Of a DNA stretch of 64,000 nucleotides, positions 45,168-56,491 are shown in pieces (positions within the stretch are counted from its first letter, which is position 1; every line of letters starts with the position of its first letter). Where the stretch lies: assembly GCF_052857255.1 (NCBI RefSeq), contig NW_027526485.1, forward strand, positions 372,001-436,000, read 5' to 3'. The notes under the pieces are model-generated. The model was given only the letters and a program-made list of their open reading frames with translations, searched no databases and had not been told where the DNA came from. Source of the stretch: Amblyomma americanum (Eukaryota; Arthropoda; Arachnida; Ixodida; Ixodidae). The translations under genes and the position numbers were made by a program.

Positions 45168-45548
45168 TGCGGCGAATCTTTGCAGTGTTTGTTTGTTTGG
45201 TCATTCTTCAATGCTGCCAGCGCGCCGCTTTATCGATTTGTTTGCGATGCAAGACACGACAAGAATTATCTCGATTGATCGCATCCAGGCAGAGCTGATT
45301 CTATGTTGTTCCGGATTGTTCTAGTAACTTTGCCCGCTTCATCTCGAATGTTCGTTATCATCTTTAAAATGAGCACGGCCAAGAGCGGCGGGCATTCTGT
45401 TCGACGATTGCCGAGCACGCATATTGCTACGACGCCGCCGTTTGATTCAGTCCATTGTGGGCGCAAGTCGGCCCCAATAAAAAACTTTGTTTAGACGCCA
45501 TTTTCGCTGCCGTTCTGCTTCCCGTAATGCAGTCACTACTTCGTGACA
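45168..45548 (+). repeat. Solo LTR of Gypsy-A family
   Basis: It aligns with 2999-3373 and 19115-19487: GCGAATCTTTGCAG, TTATCTCGATTGATCGCATCC, GGCATTCTGTTCGACGATTG, CCCCAATAAAAAAC (polyA signal) and the end ACTTCGTGACAATAT. It is inserted in the unnamed repeat to its left: ATTGC precedes the LTR and ATTGC follows ACAAT, so a short duplication is possible. Confidence 0.88.
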
Positions 45549-45704
45549 ATATTGCAGGTTTTCATCTGTCACATGCCCTAGACGTGAAAGCCATCGCTCG
45601 GCTGTTGAAACCAAAACCAAAACAGGTGAGCTGAAATTCAAATACAAGTTATACAGCAGCTGTAGGCAAATACCACATGATGATCTTCGTATAGTAAAGT
45701 ATTG

Positions 45705-45709
45705 TGCAT
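45705..45709 (+). repeat. Target-site duplication TGCAT, left copy (Gypsy-B)
   Basis: TGCAT directly precedes the 5' LTR and recurs directly after the 3' LTR at 48988-48992. Confidence 0.88.
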
Positions 45710-45960
<251 letters not shown>

Positions 45961-46196
45961 TCTGGCGACGAGGCACTTCGGCCACGCGGGGGAGGCCGGC
46001 TCGGCACGGCGGCAGCAACGTTCTGCACGAAGAAAACCAGCGGAAGGAACCGGCACGTTTGTCGAGAGCCTGACCGTGGACTAGCAGTACGTGTTCAAGG
46101 AGCACGACAGCGAGCGAAAGCATCGACAGACGCCCAGCGGAACTGCCGACGGAGGAAAGTGACAACGGACGCAACGTGTGATGAGTATTGCCAAAA

Positions 46197-46560
46197 ATGC
46201 CTTCGTACGGAAAGATAGCGGAGTTTGATGCTAAGACGCAGAACTTTGAATCATACGTGGAACGTTTTGAACTTTTTGTTGGCGCGAACGAAATCGCTGA
46301 GGAGAAAAAACTGTGTTTTTGACTGTTATTGGCGCGGAAGCTTATGAGGTGCTAAAGAGTCTTAGTGTTCCGAAAACGCCCGCTGAACACACGTATACTG
46401 AGGTAAATCGCTTGCTTCAAACCCATTACTGCCCGAAAAGCTCTGTGATTGCCGAACGTTGCAAATTCAATCGCCGCGTGCAACTAGAGCATGAAGGTGT
46501 GGAAGAGTTTATTGTTGAATTGAAACACTTGGCCAGGAAGTGCGACTTTGGCACATTCTT
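46197..46560 (+). pseudogene. gag: Gypsy-B gag N-terminal part (two frameshifts)
   Basis: It starts at ATG 46197 with MPSYGKIAEFDAKTQNFESYVERFELFVGANEI, a typical Mag-type gypsy capsid start. Near 46308 the frame shifts: the expected KKLC.FLTVIGAEAYEVLKSL continues in another frame. Near 46555 a second shift moves homology (LRDRLVAGLRNE) into the frame of the long downstream ORF. Capsid protein would assemble the particle; this copy cannot make one polypeptide without two corrections. Confidence 0.85.
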
Positions 46561-48558
46561 GCACAAGATGCGCTGCGGGACAGGTTAGTTGCAGGATTGC
46601 GGAACGAGGAAAGCCAGCGCGCATTGTTCGCTGCCGAGAATTTAACGTTCGAGGGGGCGTGCAAAATTGCATTGGACCGGGAACTGGCTGCAAAAGACGC
46701 CGCGACAATGCAAGCGAAGGAAGCAAACTTATCGTTGCATTCCTTGCAGGCTAAGAGCGCAAGGAACAAAAGATTGCCGAGATCGACTCCTGACCAAGTG
46801 CCAGTGAATTCGTCCTGTGAAAGATGCGGCAGGAAGCATGAATCACAGAAGTGCTGGTACAAAAATTTTAAGTGCCATAAGTGTTCAAAAGTTGGTCACT
46901 TGCAGAAAATGTGCCCGAAGGCAAAGCGCGTGAATGCAATGGATGATACTGAGAACGAGGAAGAGGAGTTACACGTGTACCATTTTAAAAACTTGACGCG
47001 ATCAAGTTACGAAGTGAATGTTGAAGTGGAAGGCAAGCCATTGAAAATGCAGATCGACGCAGGCGCGGCTGTTTCAATTGTTCCAGAGAGTGTGTACTCA
47101 GACACCCGGCTCAATGTCAGGTTCCGCTTTGTGGCCTTAGCAACTTCCGCAGCATTTAACGGCAGGCTCTCGAATACTGCTAAGCATTCTTCCGAGACAT
47201 CAGTTGCCTTCTCTGCCTGCGGTAATCTGGACAGCGCGTCCGCTACTTCCAGGTATCGCAAGGGCAAGAACCTGGAAGTAGCGGACGCGCTGTCCAGATT
47301 ACCGCAGGCAGAGAAGGCAACTGATATCTCGGAAGAATGCTTAGCAGTATTCGAGAGCCTGCCGTTAAATGCTGCAGAAGTTGCGAAGGCCACAAAGCGG
47401 AACCTGACATTGAGCCGTGTGTCTGAGTACACACTGAATGGTTGGCCAAATCAATACCCTGAAGAAATGAAGGCATATCACATGCGCCGTTATGAGTTGT
47501 CTCTTGAGCAAGGGTGCTTAACATGGGGCACTCGAGTGGTAATACCGGATCAGCTGCGGGAACGTGTATTGGACTTGCTTCGTGACGAACATCCAGGCAG
47601 CACACGCATGAAAATGCTAGCTAGAAGCTTTGTATGGTGGCCTGGTATGGATCAAGCTGTCGAGATGTACGTCCGAAAGTGCAAAATCTGTCAGGCAGTT
47701 CAACCAGCTGCTCAACCCGTGCCGCTCCATCCGTGGAGCTACCCGTCGAGGTGTTGGGAGCGGGTTCACGTTGATTTTTCTTGCAAACGTTCTAGTGTGT
47801 TCCTTGTTTTAGTTGATTCTTTTTCCAAATGGGTGGAAGTTTGGCCGATGTTATCATCGTCTACCACGAAGACAATTGAGAAATTAAGCAATGTGTTTGC
47901 GGCCTACGGGCTGCCTGAAACGTTGGTCAGCGACAACGGGCCGCAGTTCACATCTACAGAATTCTCGGATTTCCTGGAGAGCAATGGTGTGAAGCATGTC
48001 CGTACCCCGCCATATCACCCCGCGTCCAATGGTGCGGCTGAGCGCACCGTGCAGACGGTCAAACGAGCGCTGTTAAAGCAGGTCATGGAACGCGACGTCA
48101 CTCGCGTGCGTTCGCTTCAGGAGTGTATTGATAGTTTTCTTTTTGCCTACAGAAATACGCCAAGTTGTGTGACGGGGCAAACACCGGCGCAGTTGTTGCT
48201 AAAGCGTCAACCGCGCACGAAGCTTTCTTTGCTCAAGCCCAGCTTTGTCGGGGACATGCAGCAAAAACAAATTGACATGAAAAAGAAGCGTGACGTGGCG
48301 CGTGGTGCTGAGCGCTTGTTTTGCGAAGGTGATCGCGTGAACGTGAAAACGGTGCGCGGGGAACATGCCTCTTGGGAGGCAGGTGTGGTGCACCAAGTTG
48401 TGAGTGCTGTGACGTATATTGTGGAAGTGCACGGGCACCTTCGATTCACCCACGCTGACCATCTACGGCCACACCATGCGGACCCTGCGGCAGCCTCAGA
48501 GCGACCATTTGCAACAAACACTGAATGGACGGTCGCCACTCAGCGGTCCTCTGCTTGA
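46540..48558 (+). CDS. pol: Gypsy-B 672-codon gag-pol remnant: zinc knuckles, protease stub, palindrome, integrase
   Basis: Residues 1-80 finish the capsid (DALRDRLVAGLRNEESQRALF). About 92-130 carry two zinc knuckles (CERCGRKHESQKC, CHKCSKVGHLQKMC). About 165-183 hold a retropepsin motif with DAGA in place of D(T/S)GA. Residues 184-298 are encoded by the inverted duplication; its second arm is the normal RNase H end (LEVADALSRLPQAEKA). Integrase follows: DEHPGSTRMK...CKICQ zinc region (first His replaced by Arg), then core Asp in VHVDFS, Asp in LVSDNGPQFTS and Glu in NGAAERTVQT, so D,D-E is intact. The frame ends at 48558; the last 80 residues (to GTRLRKHPDWFTHENFK at 48796) lie in another frame. 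RT is missing. Confidence 0.88.
   Translation: MRLWHILAQDALRDRLVAGLRNEESQRALFAAENLTFEGACKIALDRELAAKDAATMQAKEANLSLHSLQAKSARNKRLPRSTPDQVPVNSSCERCGRKHESQKCWYKNFKCHKCSKVGHLQKMCPKAKRVNAMDDTENEEEELHVYHFKNLTRSSYEVNVEVEGKPLKMQIDAGAAVSIVPESVYSDTRLNVRFRFVALATSAAFNGRLSNTAKHSSETSVAFSACGNLDSASATSRYRKGKNLEVADALSRLPQAEKATDISEECLAVFESLPLNAAEVAKATKRNLTLSRVSEYTLNGWPNQYPEEMKAYHMRRYELSLEQGCLTWGTRVVIPDQLRERVLDLLRDEHPGSTRMKMLARSFVWWPGMDQAVEMYVRKCKICQAVQPAAQPVPLHPWSYPSRCWERVHVDFSCKRSSVFLVLVDSFSKWVEVWPMLSSSTTKTIEKLSNVFAAYGLPETLVSDNGPQFTSTEFSDFLESNGVKHVRTPPYHPASNGAAERTVQTVKRALLKQVMERDVTRVRSLQECIDSFLFAYRNTPSCVTGQTPAQLLLKRQPRTKLSLLKPSFVGDMQQKQIDMKKKRDVARGAERLFCEGDRVNVKTVRGEHASWEAGVVHQVVSAVTYIVEVHGHLRFTHADHLRPHHADPAAASERPFATNTEWTVATQRSSA
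47089..47435. repeat. Palindrome: 166-bp inverted repeat with 15-bp spacer
   Basis: Arm 1 (47089-47254) is the reverse complement of arm 2 (47270-47435) with four mismatches by eye. Arm 2 is the sense RNase H/integrase linker; arm 1 is its antisense copy. Arm 1 directly follows the protease motif, so it occupies the place of the RT and RNase H. Both arms stay open in the sense frame and, as a palindrome, also in the antisense frame. Confidence 0.95.
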
Positions 48559-48816
48559 TGAGGGGGCACAATCATCTCAACTGTCAGCAGAACAGAATCC
48601 GACCCCTCTTCCACCGCCTCTAGTGGATGACGCAGTGCCAACCTCTGCTAGTGCAGACCTGCCACCGCAGCAAAGCCCAGGGCGGCTACCAGCATCAGAG
48701 CCGACGCCATCCACTGCGAGGGAGGAGCCACCACTTCGTAGAGGCACTCGTTTGCGCAAGCACCCGGACTGGTTCACACATGAGAACTTTAAGTAGAGCC
48801 TGTGGGGGGGAAGAAA

Positions 48817-48987
48817 TGTGATAGCGCGACGCTGTGCTGTGACGTTATCGCGGCCTATGACGAACCATGATTCCGTGCTCTGTTATCACGCCGCTCGGGC
48901 CTATATATATATATATATATATATATCCTGTATGCGTTTGAATAAACGTTCTTCGCTCGTCGTCCACGTCTGGCGTCAGTCATATCA
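48817..48987 (+). repeat. Gypsy-B 3' LTR
   Basis: 171 bp, TGTGATAGCG...CATATCA, same as the 5' LTR but with a much shorter TA run and two substitutions. A purine-rich tract lies directly before it. Confidence 0.93.
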
Positions 48988-48992
48988 TGCAT
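48988..48992 (+). repeat. Target-site duplication TGCAT, right copy (Gypsy-B)
   Basis: Identical to 45705-45709. Confidence 0.88.
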
Positions 48993-49689
48993 CATTAAAA
49001 ACAATAAAACAAGCAACCAAAAATAGGTGTCTATAGAACTTTAAACAAAGATACTTTTTCGCTGTTCGCTAACATATAATACTGCAAGGCCTGAGAACCT
49101 AGACATGTAACCATAGTAGAATTCAAATAGGTTATAAGTTTTAAATTAGAACCCCCTGCCCCATCTCTTCATGCCAGAGACAGGAATTATCCTCAAGAAC
49201 ATTTGCAGGTGTAGTGAAAAGGTTGTGTGTGAAACAAAATCCGGATGATTTATGTATCGTCCTGGTCACTTCAACGCCATTACCTGCTGCTCGGTGGTGT
49301 CTTCATACCAAATGAAACAGAAGAATGAGAGTTTCGGACTTGAAACAATGAGTTCATACAGAGTTAAGCAAGACCTTTCCACAAGTGCAGTGTCACCACC
49401 ACTGTCACCGCCCCCCCACTCCTGTGGTGCACTGTATCTCCTTGAGCCATATACCCCTCACCCCTCTAATGTGATGCCACTGCATTAGAACAGTAACATA
49501 CAGACTCGGATGTTGAACACAGGAAACACAATATGATACTATAGTTGGATGCAACTCAAGCAACAACGCAGCTTTTTCCCATCAAAGGACTTCCCTGCAG
49601 CTAGTGGTGTCAGCGGATTCTCATTATGTCATAGATAGTAATCCCCTTAGACCTGCTAGCTTGACACCACAGGGTATGACAGATGATAG
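48993..49689. other. Intergenic, nothing recognised
   Basis: AT-rich with a few CA/CT-rich patches; no coding or repeat signature. Confidence 0.45.
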
Positions 49690-50330
49690 AGGGTTCATCA
49701 TCATCAACCTGACTACACCCACTTCAGCAAAAACATCTTTTCCTGTATCCGTCCAATTAACCCGGCCTTGTGCCAGCTGCATCCACATAATCCCCGCAAA
49801 ATTCCTAACCTCATCCTAACACCTGTCTTTCTGCAGCCCCCTCCTACACTTCCCTTCCCTTGGAATTCAGACCATTACCCTTGGCTTCACATCACATGCC
49901 CTGCCCACTTCTTCTCGAGTGCAACTATATTATCAGAAACGTACCTTTGTTCGCTGACCCACTCTGCACGTTTGATGTCTCTTAACATTACACCTATCAT
50001 TTCCCGTTCCATAGCTTTCGGCGTTGACTTCAATTTAAGCAGAACCCGTTTTGTTATGTTGCCCTTCACTTTATGCCCCACATGCGAGTACCGGTAAGAC
50101 AGAGCTGTCATGTGCTTTCCTCTTAAGTGATACTGATAACTTGCCATTCATGATCTCAGAGTATGTGACAAACGCACTCCATCTCAATCTGATCAGTCTA
50201 GTCATTTCCATTTCATGACCTGGCTCTGCGGTCACTACCTGCCCTAAGTAGACGTATTCCCTTACCACTTCCAGTACCTCGCTACCTATCGCAAACTGCT
50301 GTTTCCTTCGGAGGCTGTTGAACATTAACG
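49690..50330 (-). mobile_element. RTE-like LINE, 3' fragment, minus strand
   Basis: Minus-strand frames read [54 protein letters not shown], then after a shift MEREMIGVMLRDIKRAEWVSEQ and ALEKKWAGHVM. This is the C-terminal part of RTE-type LINE ORF2, between the RT and the end. It carries at least one frameshift. The related fragment at 55535-55862 overlaps the last part. Confidence 0.83.
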
Positions 50331-50501
50331 TTACATTAGATAATCATCGAGTAAGTCATGGTGAACCCCCTTTCAGTGGAGAACGCCTGAGGAATCTGAT
50401 TAACCGCGACATCACGAAAGTCACAAGACACCAATGGCAGAAGGGCCTTGTTCTAAAGGGCATCTGCTTCTTTTTTCTTGAGTTGTACACAACTACACTG
50501 C

Positions 50502-50748
<247 letters not shown>

Positions 50749-51079
50749 TTTGGTGGAGGTGCGAGGTACCTAAAACACAGCCATGACGACGGTCAGCTTG
50801 ATCCGGATTTCCAACGCGGTTCACTCGTCTAGCTGTGGATCCCTTCCACTGCTTACGGCCTCTCAAAGAAACTTCTTTCGAAATACCATGGCCCCTACTG
50901 CGTCCTGGAGCGCACATCCTTCGTGAACTACCTTACTGATCCCCTCGCACCGTCTGCCGACCTCCGCCGACGTGATCGCGAGGCTGTGCATGTCCAACGA
51001 CTCAAGCCATACTATGACCCGGTTGTGTTGTCGGCACCATGGTCTGCGCTAAGATGGCTCCTTTTCTTCCTGGGGCCAT

Positions 51080-51209
51080 TGTGAAGAAGGGCATCACCCT
51101 AGCCGCACTGCCATCGCACAGAGCGAGCGCATGCTAACCTTAACAAACGAGAGACTGTCGCCGCCCTGTTTTCGCCGCAGCCCGAGTGTTAACCTAAGCT
51201 CCCGTTATA
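51080..51209 (+). repeat. Miniature gypsy 3' LTR
   Basis: TGTGAAGAAGGGCATCACCC...CTCCCGTTATA; the terminal CA is changed to TA. The copies differ at several sites, so this is older than Gypsy-B. Confidence 0.87.
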
Positions 51210-53247
51210 GCGCCTACAGTCTACACTCAAGCAAATTTTGATAAATGCACAAAACTTAAAAAAGAAAAAAGATACCCATTCTTGGCGAACACAATCCTCG
51301 CCACTACAGTCTGCAGACTTCAAGTGTGAAGTCTGTTCGGCTAGTGCCATTTTTTCGCAGGCTTTCGCATAGGAGACTAGGTTTTAGGAGATACAAGGCA
51401 GCAAAATTAGGCATGGAAAGCATCAAGGGGTGTATTTAAGTAACACTTGGGGCACACTAAACCCAATACCAACCCTGCTCGTTTCCAACACAGCTTGCCT
51501 CGCAGAAACTCATGACTTACAGAAACCGGAATTTGTCAGTAATTTGAGTTCGGAACTCAGGCAAGAAAAAAATTGAAAACTGCAGACTCGCTCTCTCTTT
51601 TTAAAGTATTCTCCATGCCTACAACTCCATTGAGAATGCCTTCCCAGTTGGTGACTTGCTGCATTAACATTTCAATCAAAAGGGACGAAAGAAATAACAT
51701 TTGGGTATATGGCGCTGTGGATGATACTTCTGAGCAACTAGCCTGCGGTTTATAATGAATAAAAAGGTGGTTTCCTGGGTCCTAATCTAGGCAGAAATTT
51801 TGGTAACAGGCAATCTGCAATGGGTACATGCACAGGGAATAGTGCAAATGAACATAGCTTTGATACCTCGACTACTCTCTCTTTTGCTGAAAACGAAAAA
51901 AAACCTACAAATGAATTATTAACCAGCTAACTTACATTATTATGATCCCAGGGGTTACAGTGCCATTTCAGAACTGCATCTGAACTTCAGCTCGGTCTTT
52001 CTTCCCAATTACATATCCAAGACATCGTGATGTGGATATGAACTTAATCTAGTCCAATTTTTGTGGCATACTTTTCTGTCACGTGCAAGACATCACGATG
52101 TGGATATAAACTTAATCCAACCCAATTTTTGTGGCTTATGTTTTATTGTCATGAACAAACAGCCACAAATTTATCACGGAAAAGCAAGCAATTCATGTTC
52201 CAGCTTAACAATAATAAATGGGTTGAATCGCCAAGGCTCAAACACAATAATAATGCTTACTTGAAATGTAAAACCTAGGCATCTTGTTTTTTTTCGATTT
52301 TAGTTTCGAATGTGGCTAAAAATACATCCTGCAGATCCAGCACATTCATATTTAAGACACGCTTCAGCGATCTGAAGGCTCAGGCTAAAGGCATGCCGGT
52401 TGTACCCAGTAACCCAGTACATTTGTTTTTCTTCAAGACACAGCGAGACTGATTCCATCCTATCTGTGTTTTCTCAAAGAATTGATCCCACAATACTTTC
52501 CTAGCAATTTTGACTATGTGAAGCGGATACGTTAGCAACCCTAATCCAGTATGAGTTGTAGCAAAGAAATGAAGTTGATACGCTTTGGTAGCGCGAGTGG
52601 TGGCACCACTTCTTGGATATGCCCTGGGCATTTAATCCTTGCACATCTGCTCGATTTTACCCTAAGTTTCCTTCTAGCTGCTTCTTTCACTGTGGCAGTT
52701 ATATCTCTGATTTGAGAATATTTACCTGCTACCCGGAATGAAGCTACTGGTGTTGAGTATGCAAGCTTCGAGTGTATGCTACGCGCCCTGTTGCACTTAC
52801 ACGGCAAACACCTGGTTACCTGTTGTAGAGCTTGCTTTCCGCTGTTAGTTCCAATGGGATAAATGCAGAACCACTCCTGGTTAACCGCATGTAATCATGA
52901 TGTGCATGTGTTTGCCCGTGTTTACACTTCAAGCAGGCGACTACTGCTCTGCTATGTCTCCAACTCTTCTGGTGTCTTCGACTGGTAGCTTTAGTTTGCT
53001 CTAGGTTGCTCTGAGAGGCGACCGCACATTCCGCTGGTCGAAACTGGCCGCTCTGACGCGCTCCGAGAAAAAAGTCGGAGCGGCTCCGAGATGAGTCCAC
53101 GTGACAGAGCCACTTCCGCCATTTCGCAAAAGCGGTGCGAGGCCTCGGCGTCCCCTGCGCGTAGGCAGAAGCAAGTGTAGGCTTTTTACGCAGTAGTAGC
53201 GTCCTTGCTGTGTTGTGTTTTGCGGGCGCCGCGCTGTGAGAGGCAAA
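51210..53247. other. Intergenic; short direct duplication near 52030-52135
   Basis: GACATCGTGATGTGGATATGAACTTAATC at 52020 recurs as GACATCACGATGTGGATATAAACTTAATC about 68 bases later, each followed by CAATTTTTGTGGC, a recent tandem duplication. No coding block is convincing; minus-strand frames at 52380-52807 match nothing I know. Confidence 0.5.
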
Positions 53248-53421
53248 ATGTCCAGCAGACGCCGGATAACTACGCTAGGAATGCGGTCTGTGTTGCTGTC
53301 GCATGACAACAGCGACTCCAGTAGCAGCACAGACGAGGCCGACAGTGCTATCCACAAGGCGAGGTCAAAAAATGAGTGTCCCGTGGGACGGAAAGCTGGG
53401 GTAGCGATTTATACAGGCTAA
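53248..53421 (+). CDS. Short ORF, possible first exon (uncertain)
   Basis: ATG in a fair context (GGCAAAATGT) opens 57 codons with a basic start (MSSRRRITTLGMRS) and a Ser/Asp-rich acidic stretch (HDNSDSSSSTDEADS). The sequence is GC-rich and CpG-rich compared with its surroundings, as arthropod 5' exons can be. Possible splice donors (GAGGTCAAAA, GGGGTAGCG) lie inside. I recognise no family and no partner exon, so it may be chance. Confidence 0.2.
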   Translation: MSSRRRITTLGMRSVLLSHDNSDSSSSTDEADSAIHKARSKNECPVGRKAGVAIYTG

Positions 53422-55257
53422 GCGGCGACAGCGATGCAAACCGTGTGCGGCCACGTGCGGCTAAAGGTAATCAAGGGACCTTACGTGCGGCTACTGTTCA
53501 CATCAGCAGCGGTGCCACGTAGTGGCTCCGGAAGTTGCGTGCCCCTTCTGCCTCCTGTGCTCCCGCTCTAAAAACTCGCTGACCATTCGACTTGACTAGT
53601 CTCGTTATGCGCTCAGAGCGAGAGCGGCTCCCACTCTGCCAGATCCTAACCGGATGACGGGAGCGACCAGTCGAAGACACAATTTTTGAAGTCCATAACT
53701 TAAATTTTTTATTCAGCTCTGTGACTAGGGAAGAAAAAACCGAAAAAGAATGTTCTGAGTTTCTCGAAAGCACATCTCTTTTCTTACCTGCATATCCCAA
53801 CATCTTACAAGGGCATCGCTGCCAGTCCAGTAGTGGCTCTACCCTCTTCCTCGCCATGTGCTCAGTGGCAGACTGTAGTGCCTTGAGGTGGCCACAAGCA
53901 CCTTTGTCTTGACTTCGTCAGCCAGTTAGTCGGCACTGCACCGACTGAATCCATTTCTTTCGCGAACGCTACCACGCAGAAAACGTACTGCGGTTTTGGC
54001 CTCTTCCTTTTTCTGAAACGCAATTATGCAAGGTAAAGCCACAAATATGTAGAGCAAGCTTATGCTTGACTCGTTCCATACTGCTTTTGTCGACACTCGC
54101 GAAAATTTTACACGCGTTAGGCGTATTCACTCTCGCTAAAAAATTTACGTTCCCGACAGGATTACTACAGTCCAGCATGACTACTAGGATGAAAAATACG
54201 GGTTATGGGGGCCTAACGTCCTTAAGGTTCCAGCTGGTCAGACGTCAGTTATCGTTGCTGTCGACTAATCTAGAAAACGGCCAACCGCTTCACAGCAAAA
54301 CGTGGCACTACGGTTGCAATATACCGCGTTGTCAGAGCCCGCGGTTGAAAGCAAGGCGGTGATCACATGTTAGGATTGTCAGCATGCAAACAACGCTAGT
54401 CATAATGCACCCGAGAAGTGCAAGAGAGATTTATGTATAACTAGAAATTGCACACAAGCTGATAGTTTAACCACTTGAGAAAGGCACTCGAGCGCATCGG
54501 TGCAGCTCCATTGCAGTGCCTGGGTATACATACATATGCGTGTGGTCCCATTTTTACGTGTAGCATCCAAAGTGGCTACTGAAATCCAGCGCTAGTACTG
54601 ACAAAAATTTACTTACCTATCTTGGCGAGCAGTCTTCCACAAAACGGATGATAAAGCCGACAAAGCTGGCGTTTCACGCTGGACTGCACGCACCTATTCA
54701 AGCTCCAACACGGGCACGGCGAGCACACGGGGAAGAAATTTCAAATACGAGCCGTGTTTTTACATGTCACTGCGCTTAGTAGTCCGGGCCGGAAGTTCCT
54801 GTTTGTTTCCTTACTGCTGGGCACTGAAGACCAAACGGTTGTCATCACAATTTCTTGAGCATATAGAGTTTTCCATCAGTATTTTAATTTATCGGCATAA
54901 AGTGACGCAAACTGTTCTGTACAAATTTCTCAGCTAGGTATTCATCCCCGTCATTATTCGAATTATATTCTGCCACGGAATGACATTGCGCTTCGGTCTT
55001 CCAACCTGGTATATGTGGATAGATGATATGTTTGCTTTTTTTTTTTAAACAGAGCAGTCGCTGGCGCCACCGTGACTACACTGTGCCATGACCATTCTCT
55101 GAAACCATTTTTAATGATTTCTTTCTTAATCTGGATAATCATTCTCATGAAATCCTATATTGATATTAGTTATTTGCTGGCGTCTAAGATTTCTTGACCT
55201 GGTAGTGGTGGCTTATCAAAGCAACACCAAATAGAATGAAATAATGTGGCTGGCTGC
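53422..55257. other. Intergenic, nothing recognised
   Basis: Moderately GC-rich to 54400, then AT-rich. No domain-bearing frame or repeat identified. Confidence 0.45.
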
Positions 55258-55385
55258 GGCATTCAGTGCAGAAACCAAATTTTGGCTGCATATTTTCTTC
55301 TTGTTAGTGATGCGCAAGACATCTTAGCGATGTAGTAAATCACAACGACGAAGGCGTGATTACACCGCAGTCTTTTCATTCCTAG
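55258..55385 (+). repeat. Unnamed interspersed repeat, copy 2 (deleted form)
   Basis: ACCAAATTTTGGCTGCATAT, GTTAGTGATGCGCAAG and GTAAATCACAACGACGAAGGCGTGATTAC parallel 44885-45163 in order, with the middle part absent. Confidence 0.5.
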
Positions 55386-55534
55386 CATCACCAGTACTGA
55401 ACTTGGAAGACGTACACTTTTTTTCATCACTCCGCTGTGTAAACCGAAACATAAGAATGGCGAATGCCAAATGGTGATCAGTGTATAGTTATTTGCTTTA
55501 CGCATCATTGCAAAGAATAAAACGCAATTAAAAG

Positions 55535-55862
55535 CTATCTATCTATTCTCACTATCAGCCTGACTACACCCACTGCAAAGGCCTCTTCCGTGCTTCTCCA
55601 ATTAACGCGGTCCTTTGCCGGCTGCGCCCACCCTATTCCTGCAAATTTCTTAACCTCATCCGCCCACCTAACCTTCTGCCGCCCCCTGTTACGCTTACTT
55701 TCTCTTGGAATCCACTCCGTTACCCTTAAGGAGCAGCGGTTATCTTGCCTGCGCATTATATGCCCTGCCCAAGCCTATTTCTTCCTCTCGATTTCGACTA
55801 GGATATCATTAACCTGCGTTTGTTCCCTCACCTGCTCTGCCGCTTCCGGTCTCATAACGTTA
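55535..55862 (-). mobile_element. RTE-like LINE, extreme 3' fragment, minus strand
   Basis: The minus strand reads VREQTQVNDILVEIERKK, GHIMRRQDNRCSLRVTEWIPRESKRNRGRQKVRWADEVKKF, AKDRVNWRSTEEAF, the last domain of RTE ORF2, then a stop and a TAGATAGATAG-like tail near 55545. It is the same superfamily as 49690-50330. Confidence 0.85.
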
Positions 55863-56169
55863 CACCAATCATTTTTACATATTTCGAACAAATATAACCA
55901 GCAGAAGGACGCAGACAGACACACAGCACGACGCTGGATCGTCCTGTGCGCCTCTCTCTGTGCGATGTTTTTTTTTTTATCTTGCCTTTAATAAAAGCTC
56001 TCTATATATTCCTTTAAGCACACGAGCTACTGCCTATAGTGTACTACCAGGGTCAGGGAAAGAACGAGAAATACACCAGTGATACGAAAATTGCTTTTTC
56101 AGGAAAGGAAAGCGCAGTATATCTCTCTCAATTCTACGTGGACACTTGAACCGCGATGTAAGGAAATTG
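55863..56169. other. Intergenic, nothing recognised
   Basis: Contains a T-run near 55968 and AATAAAAGCTC at 55990; no element assigned. Confidence 0.4.
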
Positions 56170-56470
56170 CCCCGCCGCGGTGGCTCAGTGGTTAGGGCGC
56201 TCGACTACTGATCCGGAGTTCCCGGGTTCGAACCCGACCGCGGCGGCTGCGTTTTTATGGAGGAAAAACGGTAAGGCGCCCGTGTGCTGTGCGATGTCAG
56301 TGCACGTTAAAGATCCCCAGGTGGTCGAAATTATTCCGGAGCCCTCCACTACGGCACCTATTCTTCCTTTCTTCTTTCACTCCCTCCTTTATCCCTTCCC
56401 TTACGGTGCGGTTCAGGTGTCCAAAGATATATGAGACAGATACTTCGCCATTTCCTTTCCCCAAAAAACC
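56170..56470 (+). mobile_element. tRNA-derived SINE, full-length, long 3' form
   Basis: The best preserved copy here: CCCCGCCGCGGTGGCTCAGTGG (A box), GGGTTCGAACCC (B box), TGTGCGATGTCAGTGCACGT, AAAGATCCCCAGGTGGTCG, CCCTCCACTACGGC, a pyrimidine-rich arm, CGGTTCAGGTGTCC, ATGAGACAGATACTTCGCC and CCTTTCCCCAAAAAACC. Confidence 0.94.
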
Positions 56471-56491
56471 AATTATAATTATATAATGTAA

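Noticed and set aside
46300..46320. Programmed ribosomal frameshift in Gypsy-B gag
   Set aside because: Two shifts occur within gag itself rather than between gag and pol, and homology resumes as if bases had been lost; simple indels are more likely.
47007..47432. Separate antisense gene inside Gypsy-B
   Set aside because: The antisense frame is open only because the segment is a palindrome that contains the sense linker on both strands.
52380..52807. Minus-strand coding exons
   Set aside because: Two overlapping open frames of 83-88 codons, but no recognisable motif and no consistent splice sites.
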